A DNA stretch of 64,000 bases from Nonomuraea fuscirosea (GCF_003001935.1 NZ_PVNG01000003.1:558001-622000), one strand, 5' to 3'; numbered from the stretch's first letter, positions 8,956 through 18,539 are shown. The notes: generated by a model not told the origin, from the letters alone. Translations and numbers: made by a program.

Positions 8956-11709
8956 GTGAACGGTCTTCTCGTCGGGCGCTCCTCTGAGTTGGCCGGGCTC
9001 GTGCAGGTGCTCGACTCCGCCGCCGAAGGCGTGGCCGGGGTGGCGCTCGTCGGCGGAGACGCCGGCATCGGCAAGACCCGGCTGGTCACCGAGCTGGCCG
9101 CCCGGGCCAAGGAGCGCGGCTTCAACGTGCTGGTCGGCCAGTGCGCCGAGCTCGGTGACTCGCTGCCCTACCTGCCGCTGGCCGACGCGCTGCGCGGCGC
9201 GGAGCCCGCCGTGCGCGCCGCCGCCACCGCCCATCCGCTGCTGGGCCAGCTGCTGCCGGGCGCCGAGAGCCAGCCGTCCGCCGGGCTCACCCAGCAGCGG
9301 CTGTTCGGCTCCTTGCTCGGGCTGCTCGCCGAGCTCCAGCCCGTGCTGTTCGTGATCGAGGACCTCCACTGGGCCGACCGCTCCACCCGCGACCTGCTGG
9401 TCTTCCTCAGCCGCATGGTGCAGAACGAGCGGGTCTGCGTCGTCGGCACCTACCGCACCGACGACCTGCACCGACGCCATCCGCTGCGATCCGTGCTGGC
9501 CGAGCTGAAGCGCCTGCCCACGGTGATGAACGTCGAGCTGGGGCCGCTGGGCACCGGCGAGATGTCCGACTACGTCGCCACCCTGGGCGAGGTGGACGCC
9601 CAGGGGCTCGGCCTCATCGTCACCCGCGCCGACGGCAACCCGTTCTACGCCGAGGAGCTGTTCGCGGCCATGGCCGAGGGCGACGCCCTCCCCGACGGGC
9701 TGGCCAGCCTGCTGATGTCCAGGGTCGAGGTGCTGTCCGAGGCCGGGCAGCGGGTCCTGCGCGCCGCCGCCGTGGCCGGGCGCCGGGTCGAGGACGACCT
9801 GCTGCGCGAGGTGTCGGGGCTGCCGCTGGCCGAGTTCGAGGAGGCGGTCCGCGAGATCGTCTCGCGCGGCCTGCTCAGGGTCAAGGGCCACGGTTACGCC
9901 TTCCGCCACGCCCTGCTGCAGGAGGCCGTCTACACCGACCTGCTGCCGGGCGAGCGCACCCGCCTGCACACCGCCTTCGCCCGCCTGCTCACCTCGCCGG
10001 CCGAGCTGGCGCACCACTACCTCGCCGGCCACGACCTGGCCGGGGCGCTGCGGGCCTCCATCGAGGCGGGGCGGGCGGCCGAGCGGATCGGCGCGCCCGC
10101 CGAGGCGCACAGCCACTACGACCGGGCGCTGGGCCTCTGGGAGCGGGTCGACGACGCCGAGCGGCTGGCCGGGGAGAGCCGGGCCGGGCTGGCCTTCCGC
10201 AGCGCGGTCATGGCCTCCGACAGCGGCGACAACCACCGGGCCGTCGTCCAGCTGCGCGCGCTGCCGCCGACGTCCGAGGTGAGCGAGCGGCTGGCGTACT
10301 ACCTCTACGAGACCAAGGACCAGGAAGGCGCGATCGCCGCGGCCGAGCGGGCCGTCGAGAGCGCCGAGGACCAGGTCGCGCTCGCCCGCGCGCTGGCCAC
10401 CCACGCCCGCACCCTGCTGTGGTCGTCGCGGCACCAGGAGGTCGAGCCGCTGGCCGAGCGGGCCCTCGCGACCGCACGCGCGGCCGGGGTCAGAGACGCC
10501 GAGGTGAGCGCGCTGGTGTCGCTGGCCAGCTTCGTCGAGCTCCGCGGCGACATCGACCGGGCGCACGCGCTGCTCGACGCGGCCTGCGCGGGGCGCACCG
10601 GCGACCTGGCGATGGACCTGCGGGCCCGCTTCAACCACGCCCGCATCCACTACGAGCAGGGCCTGCTCACTCGCGCCGCCGAGGTGGCCGACGACGGCAT
10701 CCTGATGGCGTTCGAGACCGGGCTCAAGTGGAGCACCTACGGCACCGACCTGCGTTTCCTGCGCTTCCTCATCCACTACGCGGCCGGCGAGTGGGACCAG
10801 GCCGAGTCGATGGCCGCCGGCTTCGGCGCGCGGGTCGGCACCGTGCCGGAGGCGATCCTGTCGTCGTTCGCGCTGTTCATCGAGGTCGGCCGCGACCTGT
10901 CGGCGGTCGAGGGGCGGCTCGCCCTGCTGCGGCCGTTCTGGTCCGACCCGCTGGCCGTCTACATGTCCAGAGCGCTGGCGGCCGAGCACGCGCTGTGGCA
11001 CGGCGACCCGGCGACGGCGCTCGACCACGTGCTCGCGGTCCTCGCGGTGGTGGACGAGGACGACGTGGGCATGCTGCGGCCGATCGCCATCGGGCTGTGG
11101 GCGCTGGCCGAGCTGGGCACCACCGAGGGGGCCGACGACCTGCGCGCCCTCGCCCACGCCACCCTCAAGGCCGGGCCCGCCGGCGAGGGCGGCTACGTGG
11201 GGCCCGAGGGCCGGGCCTGGGAGCTGCGGGTCGAGGCCGAGTGGCATCGCGTGCACGGGCGGCTCGACGTGCCGCTGTGGCGGCGGGTGGTGGAGACGTT
11301 CGACGTCGCGTCCGTCTACGAGGCGGCGCGGGGCAGGTGGCGGCTGGCCGAGGCGCTGCTGGCGGCCGGCGACCGGGAGGCCGCGCAGGCGGAGTGGGAG
11401 CTGGCCAGGGAGACGGCGGGCAAGCTGCGGGCCGTGCCGCTGGAGAACGCGCTGCTGGAGTTCGGGCGACGGGCCCGGTTCGGCGGCGGGGGCAGTGGTG
11501 GCGGCGCGGGTGACGCCGGGCTGACGGCGCGGGAGGTCGAGGTGCTGCGGCTGGTGGCCGAGGGGCTGACCAACCGGGAGATCGCGCAGCGGCTGTTCAT
11601 CGCGCAGAAGACGGTGAGTGTCCACGTGTCCAACATCCTGGGCAAACTCACCGTCTCCACCCGCACCCAGGCCGCGGCGGCAGCCCGGCGACGAGGACTG
11701 CTGGAGTGA
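8956..11709 (+). CDS. LuxR family regulator with N-terminal AAA ATPase (LAL type)
   Basis: A 917-residue large ATP-binding regulator of the LuxR family. Residues about 32-41 hold the Walker A motif GDAGIGKTR, and VIEDLHWAD is the Walker B region. The middle is a TPR-like helical region (residues about 350-830). The C-terminus from about residue 855 is a LuxR HTH (LTAREVEVLRLVAEGLTNRE ... TVSVHVSNILGKL). Such proteins act as ligand- and ATP-gated activators of secondary metabolism or sugar use in actinomycetes. The GTG start has a weak AAGG close by. It is monocistronic; targets are unknown. Confidence 0.93.
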   Translation: MNGLLVGRSSELAGLVQVLDSAAEGVAGVALVGGDAGIGKTRLVTELAARAKERGFNVLVGQCAELGDSLPYLPLADALRGAEPAVRAAATAHPLLGQLLPGAESQPSAGLTQQRLFGSLLGLLAELQPVLFVIEDLHWADRSTRDLLVFLSRMVQNERVCVVGTYRTDDLHRRHPLRSVLAELKRLPTVMNVELGPLGTGEMSDYVATLGEVDAQGLGLIVTRADGNPFYAEELFAAMAEGDALPDGLASLLMSRVEVLSEAGQRVLRAAAVAGRRVEDDLLREVSGLPLAEFEEAVREIVSRGLLRVKGHGYAFRHALLQEAVYTDLLPGERTRLHTAFARLLTSPAELAHHYLAGHDLAGALRASIEAGRAAERIGAPAEAHSHYDRALGLWERVDDAERLAGESRAGLAFRSAVMASDSGDNHRAVVQLRALPPTSEVSERLAYYLYETKDQEGAIAAAERAVESAEDQVALARALATHARTLLWSSRHQEVEPLAERALATARAAGVRDAEVSALVSLASFVELRGDIDRAHALLDAACAGRTGDLAMDLRARFNHARIHYEQGLLTRAAEVADDGILMAFETGLKWSTYGTDLRFLRFLIHYAAGEWDQAESMAAGFGARVGTVPEAILSSFALFIEVGRDLSAVEGRLALLRPFWSDPLAVYMSRALAAEHALWHGDPATALDHVLAVLAVVDEDDVGMLRPIAIGLWALAELGTTEGADDLRALAHATLKAGPAGEGGYVGPEGRAWELRVEAEWHRVHGRLDVPLWRRVVETFDVASVYEAARGRWRLAEALLAAGDREAAQAEWELARETAGKLRAVPLENALLEFGRRARFGGGGSGGGAGDAGLTAREVEVLRLVAEGLTNREIAQRLFIAQKTVSVHVSNILGKLTVSTRTQAAAAARRRGLLE

Positions 11710-11904
11710 CCGCCCTCGGCCTCGGGCAGAGGGGTCGGCGCGTCTGATCCCAGGGCGGCGGGTCCGTGGACGCCCGAGTCTCGGCCCTGTGCGTGGGATT
11801 CCGGATGCCCGGTCGGGTGGGTTGTCGTTGGACGGGTGTGGGAGTCCTGGTCAGGTCGGGGCGGGCCTGACCAGGGGATGAGCCGTGATCATCAAGGGGT
11901 GGGG

Positions 11905-12876
11905 TCAGGAGCCGGGGGCTGCGGCGATGAGCGGGGTGGCGTCGAACTTCTGCTTCAGGTAGCCGAATTCGAGCATGAGGTCCGCCACCCGCTGCACCTT
12001 CGCCGGATCGACGGAGGTGGCGAAGCCGCCGAGCTTCATCGTGGCGGCGGTGGCGCGGTCGATCTTGGTGTACTTCTCCAGGGCGGGAGCCACCTCGGCC
12101 GGGTTCGACAGGGCCAGCTCGGCGCCCTTGCGCAGGGCCCGCTGGAAGGCCGCGACGGTCTTCGGGTTCTGCGCGGCGAAGGTCTCCGTGGTGAGATAGC
12201 CGGCGATCGGGAAGTCGGCCATCGGCCCGGCGAACGGCTCGGCCAGCTCGACCGCCCCCGACTGTGCGGCCGCCGCCTGGCTGAACGGCTCGGGCAGGAA
12301 CGCCACCTCGACCTGGCCGCTGTCGAGCGCCCCGGCCATCTCGGGGAAGGGCCGTTCGATGAACTTGACGTCCTGCGGTGCCAGCCCGGCGGGCTTGAGC
12401 AGGGCGCTCATGGTGAGGGTGGCGATGTTGTTCAGCGTGTTGACGCCGATGGTGTGCCCCTTGAGCTGGGACAACCCGGTGATCGGCGAGCCCTTCTTGG
12501 TCATGAGCGTGAAGTTGCCGGGCTTGGCATCGTACGCGGCTCCGACGATCTTGAGCTTGACCGTGCCGCTGGCGGCGGCGAGCAGGGCGGAGACGTAGTT
12601 GCCGTGCATGATGTCGAGCTTGCCGGAGACCAGGTCGGGCATCGCGGCGGCGCCGCCCGTGATCTGCTCGGTGGTGACCTTGAGCCCTTCGGCGGCGAAA
12701 TAGCCTTTGTCGATGGCGATCTGGATGGGGGCGACCTCGGGCAGCGGCAACATGCCGATCCTGATTTCGGCCTTTTCCAAACCATTGGCTTGTCGGCCCG
12801 AATCACCTCCGCCGCCGCAGGCGGTGATCAGTAATGCGAGAAGTCCGAGGACGGTGGCGCGCCGGAAACCTGACAT
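11905..12876 (-). CDS. ABC transporter substrate-binding lipoprotein (NMT1/SsuA-like)
   Basis: A 323-residue lipoprotein. The signal peptide ends in the lipobox LITAC followed by a Gly/Ser spacer. The mature part is a periplasmic-binding fold of the NMT1/SsuA/TauA kind (IRIGMLPLPEVAPIQIAIDK ... AMPDLVSGKLDI ... LKGHTIGVN). The ATG at 12876 is chosen because AGGAG stands at the right distance; an upstream in-frame ATG (12948) lacks this and would mask the signal peptide. It is the last gene of a leftward run with two permeases. The substrate is not evident; similar proteins bind aliphatic sulfonates, pyrimidines or other small anions. Confidence 0.88.
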   Translation of the reverse strand: MSGFRRATVLGLLALLITACGGGGDSGRQANGLEKAEIRIGMLPLPEVAPIQIAIDKGYFAAEGLKVTTEQITGGAAAMPDLVSGKLDIMHGNYVSALLAAASGTVKLKIVGAAYDAKPGNFTLMTKKGSPITGLSQLKGHTIGVNTLNNIATLTMSALLKPAGLAPQDVKFIERPFPEMAGALDSGQVEVAFLPEPFSQAAAAQSGAVELAEPFAGPMADFPIAGYLTTETFAAQNPKTVAAFQRALRKGAELALSNPAEVAPALEKYTKIDRATAATMKLGGFATSVDPAKVQRVADLMLEFGYLKQKFDATPLIAAAPGS

Positions 12877-12944
12877 GAACGCTCCTGAGAAGAAATGCGT
12901 CCGGTAAAGGCGATCATCGAGCTTAACCGCGTTCGCTGGAATGT

Positions 12945-13754
12945 TCATCGGCTTTTCGCCGCGGCATGCCAGGCGAGCAACCGGCTCTCCATGAGCAGGA
13001 ACCCCTGGTTCAGCAGATAACCGAGGATGCCGAGCAGCGCGATCGCCCCCCACACGCCCGGCAGGTCGAACGCCCGCTGCGCCGCGCGTAACTGGAAGCC
13101 GATGCCCTCGGTGCTGAAGAACTCCGCGATGACCATGAGGATCAGCGCCAGCGAGAGGCTCAGCCGCAGCCCGGCGAAGATCTTCGGCGCGGCGGACGGC
13201 AGGACGATCCGCAGCAGCCGCTGGCCCCGGCTGAACCCGAACACCCGGGCCGTGTCCAGGTGCGTCGGCTCGACGGAGCGCGCCCCGTCGGCCGCGTTGA
13301 ACAGCACCGGCCACACGATCCCGAACGTGATCGTGGCGACCTGCATGCGCGTGCCCACCGAGAACAGGGCCAGGAACATGGGCAGCAACGCGGGCGGCGG
13401 CAGCGCCCGGCCGAACTGGATGACCGGGTCGAGGAAGCGGTAGAGGAGCGGCGAGCGGCCCAGCGCCACGCCGAGGGCCACCCCGGCGATCCCGGCCAGC
13501 GCCCAGCCCGCCAGCAACCGGCCCAGGCTCTGCGGGAAGTTGGCCAGGGCGGTGTCGTTCAGCCAGAGGTGGGACGGGGGGCCGGTGAACCAGAGCTCGC
13601 GCATCCGGACGGCGATCGCGGACGGCGGCGGGAAGAAGGGATGCTCCATCGCTCTGGTGGCGAACTCCCACCCCAGCAGCACCACCGGTACGACCCAAAG
13701 ACCGGCCAGCCGTCCCGCTGGAGATCGTTTCCCTGCGCGCTGGGGGGCGGTCAT
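12945..13754 (-). CDS. ABC transporter permease (SsuC/TauC type)
   Basis: A 269-residue inner-membrane permease with about six hydrophobic segments. It includes the BPD-type EAA-like loop region (DTARVFGFSRGQRLLRIVLP followed by SAAPKIFAGLRLSLS), which contacts the ATPase. Its ATG overlaps the stop of the preceding permease gene (ATGA). It pairs with that permease as a heterodimeric channel for the binding lipoprotein encoded just downstream. Confidence 0.9.
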   Translation of the reverse strand: MTAPQRAGKRSPAGRLAGLWVVPVVLLGWEFATRAMEHPFFPPPSAIAVRMRELWFTGPPSHLWLNDTALANFPQSLGRLLAGWALAGIAGVALGVALGRSPLLYRFLDPVIQFGRALPPPALLPMFLALFSVGTRMQVATITFGIVWPVLFNAADGARSVEPTHLDTARVFGFSRGQRLLRIVLPSAAPKIFAGLRLSLSLALILMVIAEFFSTEGIGFQLRAAQRAFDLPGVWGAIALLGILGYLLNQGFLLMESRLLAWHAAAKSR

Positions 13755-14575
13755 CGGCGGGTTCCCGGGTGCCAGTGGAAGAGGCGGCGTTCCGCCCAGA
13801 CGAAGGCGCCGTTGGTGGCGATGCCGAGCAGGCCGGCCCAGACCGTGGCGGCCACGGTGAGCGTGAGGCCGTCGGGGCTGCTGCCGGCCAGGATGATGAA
13901 CGCGCCGATCCCGTCGGAGCCGCCCGCGAGCAACTCCGTGCTGATGGCCAGGATGAGCGCGATCGTGGCGGCCACCCGGATCCCGGTCGCGATGAACGGC
14001 GCCGTGCTCGGCAGCGAGACCCGCAGCAGCACCGCCAGGTGGCCGAAGCCGAAGGCCCGCAGGGTCTCCTTGGCCAGGGGGTCGACCTCTTTGAGGCCGT
14101 ACATGGTGTTGATCAGGATCGGCCACGTGGAGGCGTACACGATGATGGCGACCTTCATGTCCAGCCGCTCGGTGAACACGAACGCCGCCAGCGGGATCAG
14201 CGCCACCGACGGGATGGGCCGCAGGAACTCGATCAGCGGCCGCAGCGCCCGCTCGATCGCCGGCACGCTGCCGAGCAGCAGCCCGGCCGGTACGGCGAGC
14301 GCGACCGTGAGCAGCAGCCCCAGCGCCCATCCGGCGAAGGTCAGGCCCACGTCCAGCAGGAACTCGGGATCGGCCGCCAGCCCGGCGGCGGTGCGCAGCA
14401 CGGTCGAGGCCAGCGGGAACTGCACGGTGGAGACGAACCCGAGCCGGCCCGCCGCCTCGGCGAGACAGAGCAGACCGGCCACGCCGAGAGAGCCGCAGAT
14501 GAACACGTTGTCGAAGGGACGCCAGAGCCGACGCCGCCGGAGTAAAGGACGCGGAAATGTCAGCCGGGGGATCAA
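13751..14575 (-). CDS. ABC transporter permease (SsuC/TauC type)
   Basis: A 274-residue permease homologous to its neighbour, with the coupling loop KETLRAFGFGHLAVLLRVSLP and about six membrane spans. The TTG start at 14575 is the longest reasonable one; a GTG about 70 bp inside is possible. No ATP-binding subunit is encoded on either side, so an ATPase from elsewhere must be shared or the set is incomplete. The 133 bp upstream separate it from the aldolase gene and may hold its own promoter. Confidence 0.87.
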   Translation of the reverse strand: MIPRLTFPRPLLRRRRLWRPFDNVFICGSLGVAGLLCLAEAAGRLGFVSTVQFPLASTVLRTAAGLAADPEFLLDVGLTFAGWALGLLLTVALAVPAGLLLGSVPAIERALRPLIEFLRPIPSVALIPLAAFVFTERLDMKVAIIVYASTWPILINTMYGLKEVDPLAKETLRAFGFGHLAVLLRVSLPSTAPFIATGIRVAATIALILAISTELLAGGSDGIGAFIILAGSSPDGLTLTVAATVWAGLLGIATNGAFVWAERRLFHWHPGTRR

Positions 14576-14708
14576 CGGATCGCCTCGGTGAGGAGAACAA
14601 CCATGAAGGTCTCCGAATTCGACCGGGGACGGGCGAATATGAAGACAGAGTAACGATCAGCAATTCATCGCGGCGACCGGATGGTTTTCCTTACCACGCA
14701 ACCGTTCT

Positions 14709-15350
14709 TCACTTACCGTGTCGCGCCAGTGCCCGCACCTGCTCGGGCGTGAGCGGGCGCGTGGGCAGGCCGCGCAGCAGCAGGAAGAGCTTGGCCGTCT
14801 CCTCCAGTTCCTCGATCGCGTCGAGCGCCGCGCCCAGGCTCGTCCCGGCGACGATGGGGCCGTGGTTGCTCAGCAGCAGGGCCGCGTGCGTGCGCGCCGC
14901 CTCCTCGGCGGCCGGCTCCAACACCTGGTCGCCGGGCGCGAAGTACGGCAGCAACGGCAGCCGGCCCACGCGCATCGCGAAGTAGGCGGTCAGCGGGGGC
15001 AGCGCGTCCTCCGGGTCGAGGCCGTCCAGGCAGGAGACGGCGGCGGCGTACGTGGAGTGGGTGTGCACGACGGCGTTCGCCTCGGGCCTGGCCCGCAGCA
15101 TGGCGGCGTGCAGGAACGCCTCCTTCGACGGCCGGGGTCCGCTCACGTGGGCTCCGGCCGCGTCGATCAGCGACAGCTCGTCCGCTTCGACGGTGCCGAG
15201 GCTTGATCCGGTCGGGGTGACCAGGAGGTGCTCGCCGACGCGTACGGAGAGATTGCCCGTGCTGCCGTGGGTCAGGCCGCGCTGGAACAGCGATCGCGCG
15301 GCGGCGATGATCTCCGCGCGCTGCTCGTCTCGGTTCGTCGCTCGGCTCAT
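14709..15350 (-). CDS. Class II aldolase family protein (OtnC-like 3-oxo-tetronate-4-phosphate decarboxylase)
   Basis: A 213-residue class II aldolase/adducin-domain enzyme. The phosphate-binding loop GSTGNLSVRV, the zinc motif VVHTHSTYAAA and the later LLSNHGPIVAG (third zinc histidine) are all present. Its ATG overlaps the stop of the upstream DUF1537-type kinase. In established four-carbon acid-sugar pathways the kinase OtnK makes 3-oxo-tetronate 4-phosphate and the class II aldolase OtnC decarboxylates it to dihydroxyacetone phosphate. The pairing here supports that role; other class II aldolase activities (fuculose-phosphate type) remain possible. Confidence 0.85.
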   Translation of the reverse strand: MSRATNRDEQRAEIIAAARSLFQRGLTHGSTGNLSVRVGEHLLVTPTGSSLGTVEADELSLIDAAGAHVSGPRPSKEAFLHAAMLRARPEANAVVHTHSTYAAAVSCLDGLDPEDALPPLTAYFAMRVGRLPLLPYFAPGDQVLEPAAEEAARTHAALLLSNHGPIVAGTSLGAALDAIEELEETAKLFLLLRGLPTRPLTPEQVRALARHGK

Positions 15351-16771
15351 CGTGTGGCCTCCAGCAGTAGGTCCGGCTCGCCGAAATTGCCGGACTTGAG
15401 CAGTAGCGTGAGGCCAGAGGGGGTGAAGATCCACGGCACCCCGCGTGCCGCCTCCGCGCCGATCTCGCCGCCCGGCACGCCGAGCGTGCTCACGACGGCG
15501 CCCGACGTCTCGCCGCCGGCCGACACGACGCGGGTGACACCCCGCTCGACCAGCCCCCGGGCGACCCGGCCGATGGCCGCCTCCAGGATCGCGGCCGAGC
15601 GGTCGGTTCCGAGCCGTCGCTGTACGTGGCGCAGGGCGGCCAGCTCCAGGGAAGAGTAGATCAGGGGTGCCTCCGTGTCCTTGCCGAGGGTGTCGTACCA
15701 GGCGAGTGCGCCGTCCGCGAGGGAGCCCGGGTCCTGGTCGGCCAGGGCGTCGAGGCGGTAGGCCGGCCGGCCCGCTTCGATCATGGCGGCGATCTGCTGG
15801 AGCGTACGGGCCGAGCAGCTTCCGGCCAGCACCGCGGCGGGCTCGCCGGAGGCGGGAACGGGCGCCTCACCGTGGTCGGCGCGCGCCCTGCTCGCGGTCG
15901 GACTTTCCGCCTGGCCTACCGCCGGACCTTCGGCCGAATCTCCCGCACGACCTTCCGCACGACCTTCCGCACGACCTTCCGCACGACCTTCCGCTCGGCC
16001 TTTTGCCAGGCCGGCTGCCAGGCCGGCCGCGCCTGCGACCAGCGGGGCTCCGGACAGTGCCCGGCCCGCCGTCGTCAGGTCGCTGTCGTCCAGGGCGTCC
16101 ACGAGGGCGTAACGGACGCCGTCCGCTCGCAACTCGGACAGCCGCGCCTCGATGGCCTGCCCACGGACCTGGGGGAGTGTCACGACGCCCGCCCGGTACT
16201 CGCTCTGGGCTTCCAGTACGCGTGGCAGGTAGGAGTCGGTCATGGGGGTGAGCGGGTGATGGCGCATGGGGGACTCGCCGAGCAGCACGTCGCCGACGAA
16301 CAGGTAGCCGTTGTACTGCGTGCGGCCGTGCTCGGGGGAGCTCGGGGTCATCGCCACGACCGGCACGTCCATGGCGTCGGCCAGCGCGTCGAGGACCGGG
16401 CCGATGTTGCCGTCGGGGGTGGAGTCGAAGGTGGAGCAGTACTTGAAGTAGACCTGGTCCAGGTTGACGTGCGTACGCAGCCAGTCCAGGGCGGCGAGCG
16501 AGCGGGCCACCGCGTCGGCCTTGGGGATCGTCCGGGTCTTCAGCGCGATCACCACGGCGTCGTACCCGGGCGTGTCGGTGCCCCGCGCGGGCCTGTCGGT
16601 GTCGTGCTCGGGTGTGTCGGTGTCGCTCTGGGACGGGTCAGCGCCGTGCTTGGACGGGGCGAGGTCGTCCGGCGGGAGGCCGAAGTAGAGGACGGTGCGG
16701 AGGCCGTGACGGCGCAGGGCCACGGCGACGTCTGTGGCGCCGGTGAAGTCGTCGGCGATGGCGCCGATCAT
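15347..16771 (-). CDS. Four-carbon acid-sugar kinase (DUF1537/OtnK-like)
   Basis: A 474-residue kinase of the DUF1537 family. The N-terminal substrate domain begins MIGAIADDFTGATDVA, a hallmark of the family, and the C-terminal nucleotide domain ends with VVSAGGETSGAVVSTLGV. ATG 16771 follows GGGGG closely. Expected reaction: ATP-dependent 4-phosphorylation of 3-oxo-tetronate (or a direct acid-sugar kinase). Between the two domains lies an odd low-complexity stretch with a repeated RAEG unit, encoded by four perfect copies of a 12-bp DNA repeat, which makes the linker longer than usual. The next gene is the matching decarboxylase, overlapping by four bases. Confidence 0.88.
   Translation of the reverse strand: MIGAIADDFTGATDVAVALRRHGLRTVLYFGLPPDDLAPSKHGADPSQSDTDTPEHDTDRPARGTDTPGYDAVVIALKTRTIPKADAVARSLAALDWLRTHVNLDQVYFKYCSTFDSTPDGNIGPVLDALADAMDVPVVAMTPSSPEHGRTQYNGYLFVGDVLLGESPMRHHPLTPMTDSYLPRVLEAQSEYRAGVVTLPQVRGQAIEARLSELRADGVRYALVDALDDSDLTTAGRALSGAPLVAGAAGLAAGLAKGRAEGRAEGRAEGRAEGRAGDSAEGPAVGQAESPTASRARADHGEAPVPASGEPAAVLAGSCSARTLQQIAAMIEAGRPAYRLDALADQDPGSLADGALAWYDTLGKDTEAPLIYSSLELAALRHVQRRLGTDRSAAILEAAIGRVARGLVERGVTRVVSAGGETSGAVVSTLGVPGGEIGAEAARGVPWIFTPSGLTLLLKSGNFGEPDLLLEATR
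15945..15992. repeat. 12-bp tandem repeat in the acid-sugar kinase gene
   Basis: Four perfect copies of GCACGACCTTCC, in frame, encode RAEG-type repeats in the interdomain linker of the kinase. Perfect identity suggests recent slippage expansion and likely strain-to-strain length variation. Confidence 0.9.
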
Positions 16772-17009
16772 CGATCCCCCTTCGGGTGGTGCTGGCGGCG
16801 GGCGGTGACGGGGATGGCTGCTCGTCGCACAGGCATGGCGCGCCCGGTCGCGGCCGGGGTGGTGTCGACCAGCGTGATTCTCGGCCTGCTCATCGGGGCG
16901 GCTCCGTCGGGTTCGGCACGGGAGCGCGCTCGTCGATCCGGGCACGGTGGTGGGCGACCATGTGACCGACGTTATCGGCGTCCCGCCAGGAGGCGACTGC
17001 GGCCTGTGC

Positions 17010-18389
17010 TCAGCTGGTGATTGTTTTGTCGCGCAGGAGGAAGTAGCTCGCCTGGTCGGTCTGAAGGTAGGCGTGGAAGTTCGGGGCCAGGGAGCGGGCT
17101 GATCTGTCGGCGGTCACGATCGTGACGACCACGTAGTTCTTGGACGACCCCGAGAGGATCTTGCCGTACGAGTACTTGGCGAGGGTCTCGTCCTGACGCC
17201 ACCTGACCGCGTTCGACGAGAGCTTGGCCAGGCGGGAGGCGGCGGTCTTGGCGGACTGTTCGCTCGGGAAGGACATCAGGAGCTGCACCGCCTTGATGTG
17301 GCCGCTGTAGGCGGAGTAGGCGAGCTGGACGGCGCTCTCGCACTTGTTCTTTGTCAGTACGCTGCCCTCGCCGTCCACCGGGGTGCACGACGGGTACGTC
17401 CAGCCGCCGACCTTGTCGGCCCGGAACTTGACGCCGCCCAGGGCGAAGTTCCAGTCCTTGAACTCGCTGTGGGTGAGCGGCGAGCCGGGCTGCACCTGCT
17501 TCGAGGCGGACGCGGTGCTGGTCGGGGAGCCGCTGGGCGTGGCCGAGGGGGTGGGGGACTCGGAGGTGGGGTCGGGGCTCGTGGTCGCGGGCGGGTCCGA
17601 CGACTCGGGGCTCTGCGACGGCGGGGACGTGGTGGGGGCCTCGCTGGGCAGGGCGACGGTGGTGGTGGGGCCGGGCGCGTTCAGGTAGAGGTACGCACCC
17701 ACGGCGCCGCCGCCGAGAAGGAGCACGGCCACGCCGACGGCCAGCCCGATGATCAGGGCGCCGTTGCTCTTCCTGGCCGGCCCAGGCGCATAGCCCTGCT
17801 GCGGGAACTGCCCACCGCCCGGCTGCCCGGCGTACGGCCCACCGCCCGGTCGCCCGTTGTACGGCGGGCTGCCGTAGCCCTGGTGAGCCAGCGCCGTCTG
17901 ATCCGGCAACGGTGCGTAGGCCGGCTGGGTGGCGGCGGCCTGAGTCGGCATTTGACCGTAACCGGGTTGGGGGATGCCGTAACCGTGTTGGTTGGCGGCC
18001 GTCTGGCCCGGCTGTGGGTCCCAGCTGGGTTGGGGGGTGGTGGGCCGGCTCGGTGGTGGGCCCCAGCCGGGTCCCGGGGGCGTGGGCTGACTCGGTTGGG
18101 GAGCGTGGCCGGGGCCGGTGGGCTGACCTGGCGGTGGGCCGTAGGTGGGCTGGGGCGGGCCGTTGCCGGGTGGAGGAGAGGGTGGCCATCCCTGCGGGTC
18201 CTGCTGGGAGGAGTAGGACGGGTGTTGTGGCGGACCCCAGGACGGTGGTTGCGGGGTGCTGTAAGGCGGGTGCTGCGCGGCCGGGTTCTGGGGTGGGTCG
18301 TACCCTTGCGGCGCAGCCTGGCCCTGTGCGTCGCCCCAGGGTTCTGGCTGGTGCGGCTGGGGTTGGGGTGGCTGCGGAGGGTATGCCAT
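17010..18389 (-). CDS. Pro/Gln-rich single-pass membrane protein with a C-terminal extracytoplasmic domain
   Basis: A 459-residue protein of unknown function. Residues about 1-210 are cytoplasmic low complexity rich in Pro, Gln, Gly and Tyr. One membrane helix follows (LIIGLAVGVAVLLLGGGAVG), then a Pro/Ser/Thr-rich extracellular stalk. A folded C-terminal domain of about 150 residues contains paired cysteines (YPSCTPV, NKCES). This architecture is common among actinobacterial surface or sensor proteins. ATG 18389 is preceded by GGGGGG; an in-frame ATG 57 bp upstream (18446) is a weaker alternative. It is divergent from the DUF418 gene at 18540. Confidence 0.75.
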   Translation of the reverse strand: MAYPPQPPQPQPHQPEPWGDAQGQAAPQGYDPPQNPAAQHPPYSTPQPPSWGPPQHPSYSSQQDPQGWPPSPPPGNGPPQPTYGPPPGQPTGPGHAPQPSQPTPPGPGWGPPPSRPTTPQPSWDPQPGQTAANQHGYGIPQPGYGQMPTQAAATQPAYAPLPDQTALAHQGYGSPPYNGRPGGGPYAGQPGGGQFPQQGYAPGPARKSNGALIIGLAVGVAVLLLGGGAVGAYLYLNAPGPTTTVALPSEAPTTSPPSQSPESSDPPATTSPDPTSESPTPSATPSGSPTSTASASKQVQPGSPLTHSEFKDWNFALGGVKFRADKVGGWTYPSCTPVDGEGSVLTKNKCESAVQLAYSAYSGHIKAVQLLMSFPSEQSAKTAASRLAKLSSNAVRWRQDETLAKYSYGKILSGSSKNYVVVTIVTADRSARSLAPNFHAYLQTDQASYFLLRDKTITS

Positions 18390-18539
18390 CCCCCCATTGT
18401 GGGGCAGGCCATTACCTTCTGCCTCAAGTACCCCACCAATTGTCATACTAGGTCAGCGTGCCGACGGGGATGCTTTGGTCGGCTCGGCGGAGACCAAGGT
18501 CTGATGTCGCGGCGTGAGCGCCGATCGTAGCTTCGGCCC

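Noticed and set aside
8887..11625. Long minus-strand open frame opposite the LAL regulator
   Set aside because: Gln/Gly/Arg-rich composition and full antisense position to a clearly conserved gene; no domain seen.
12877..12948. Longer start for the binding lipoprotein (ATG 12948)
   Set aside because: It would place 24 polar residues before the signal peptide, whereas ATG 12876 has AGGAG and a normal lipoprotein signal.
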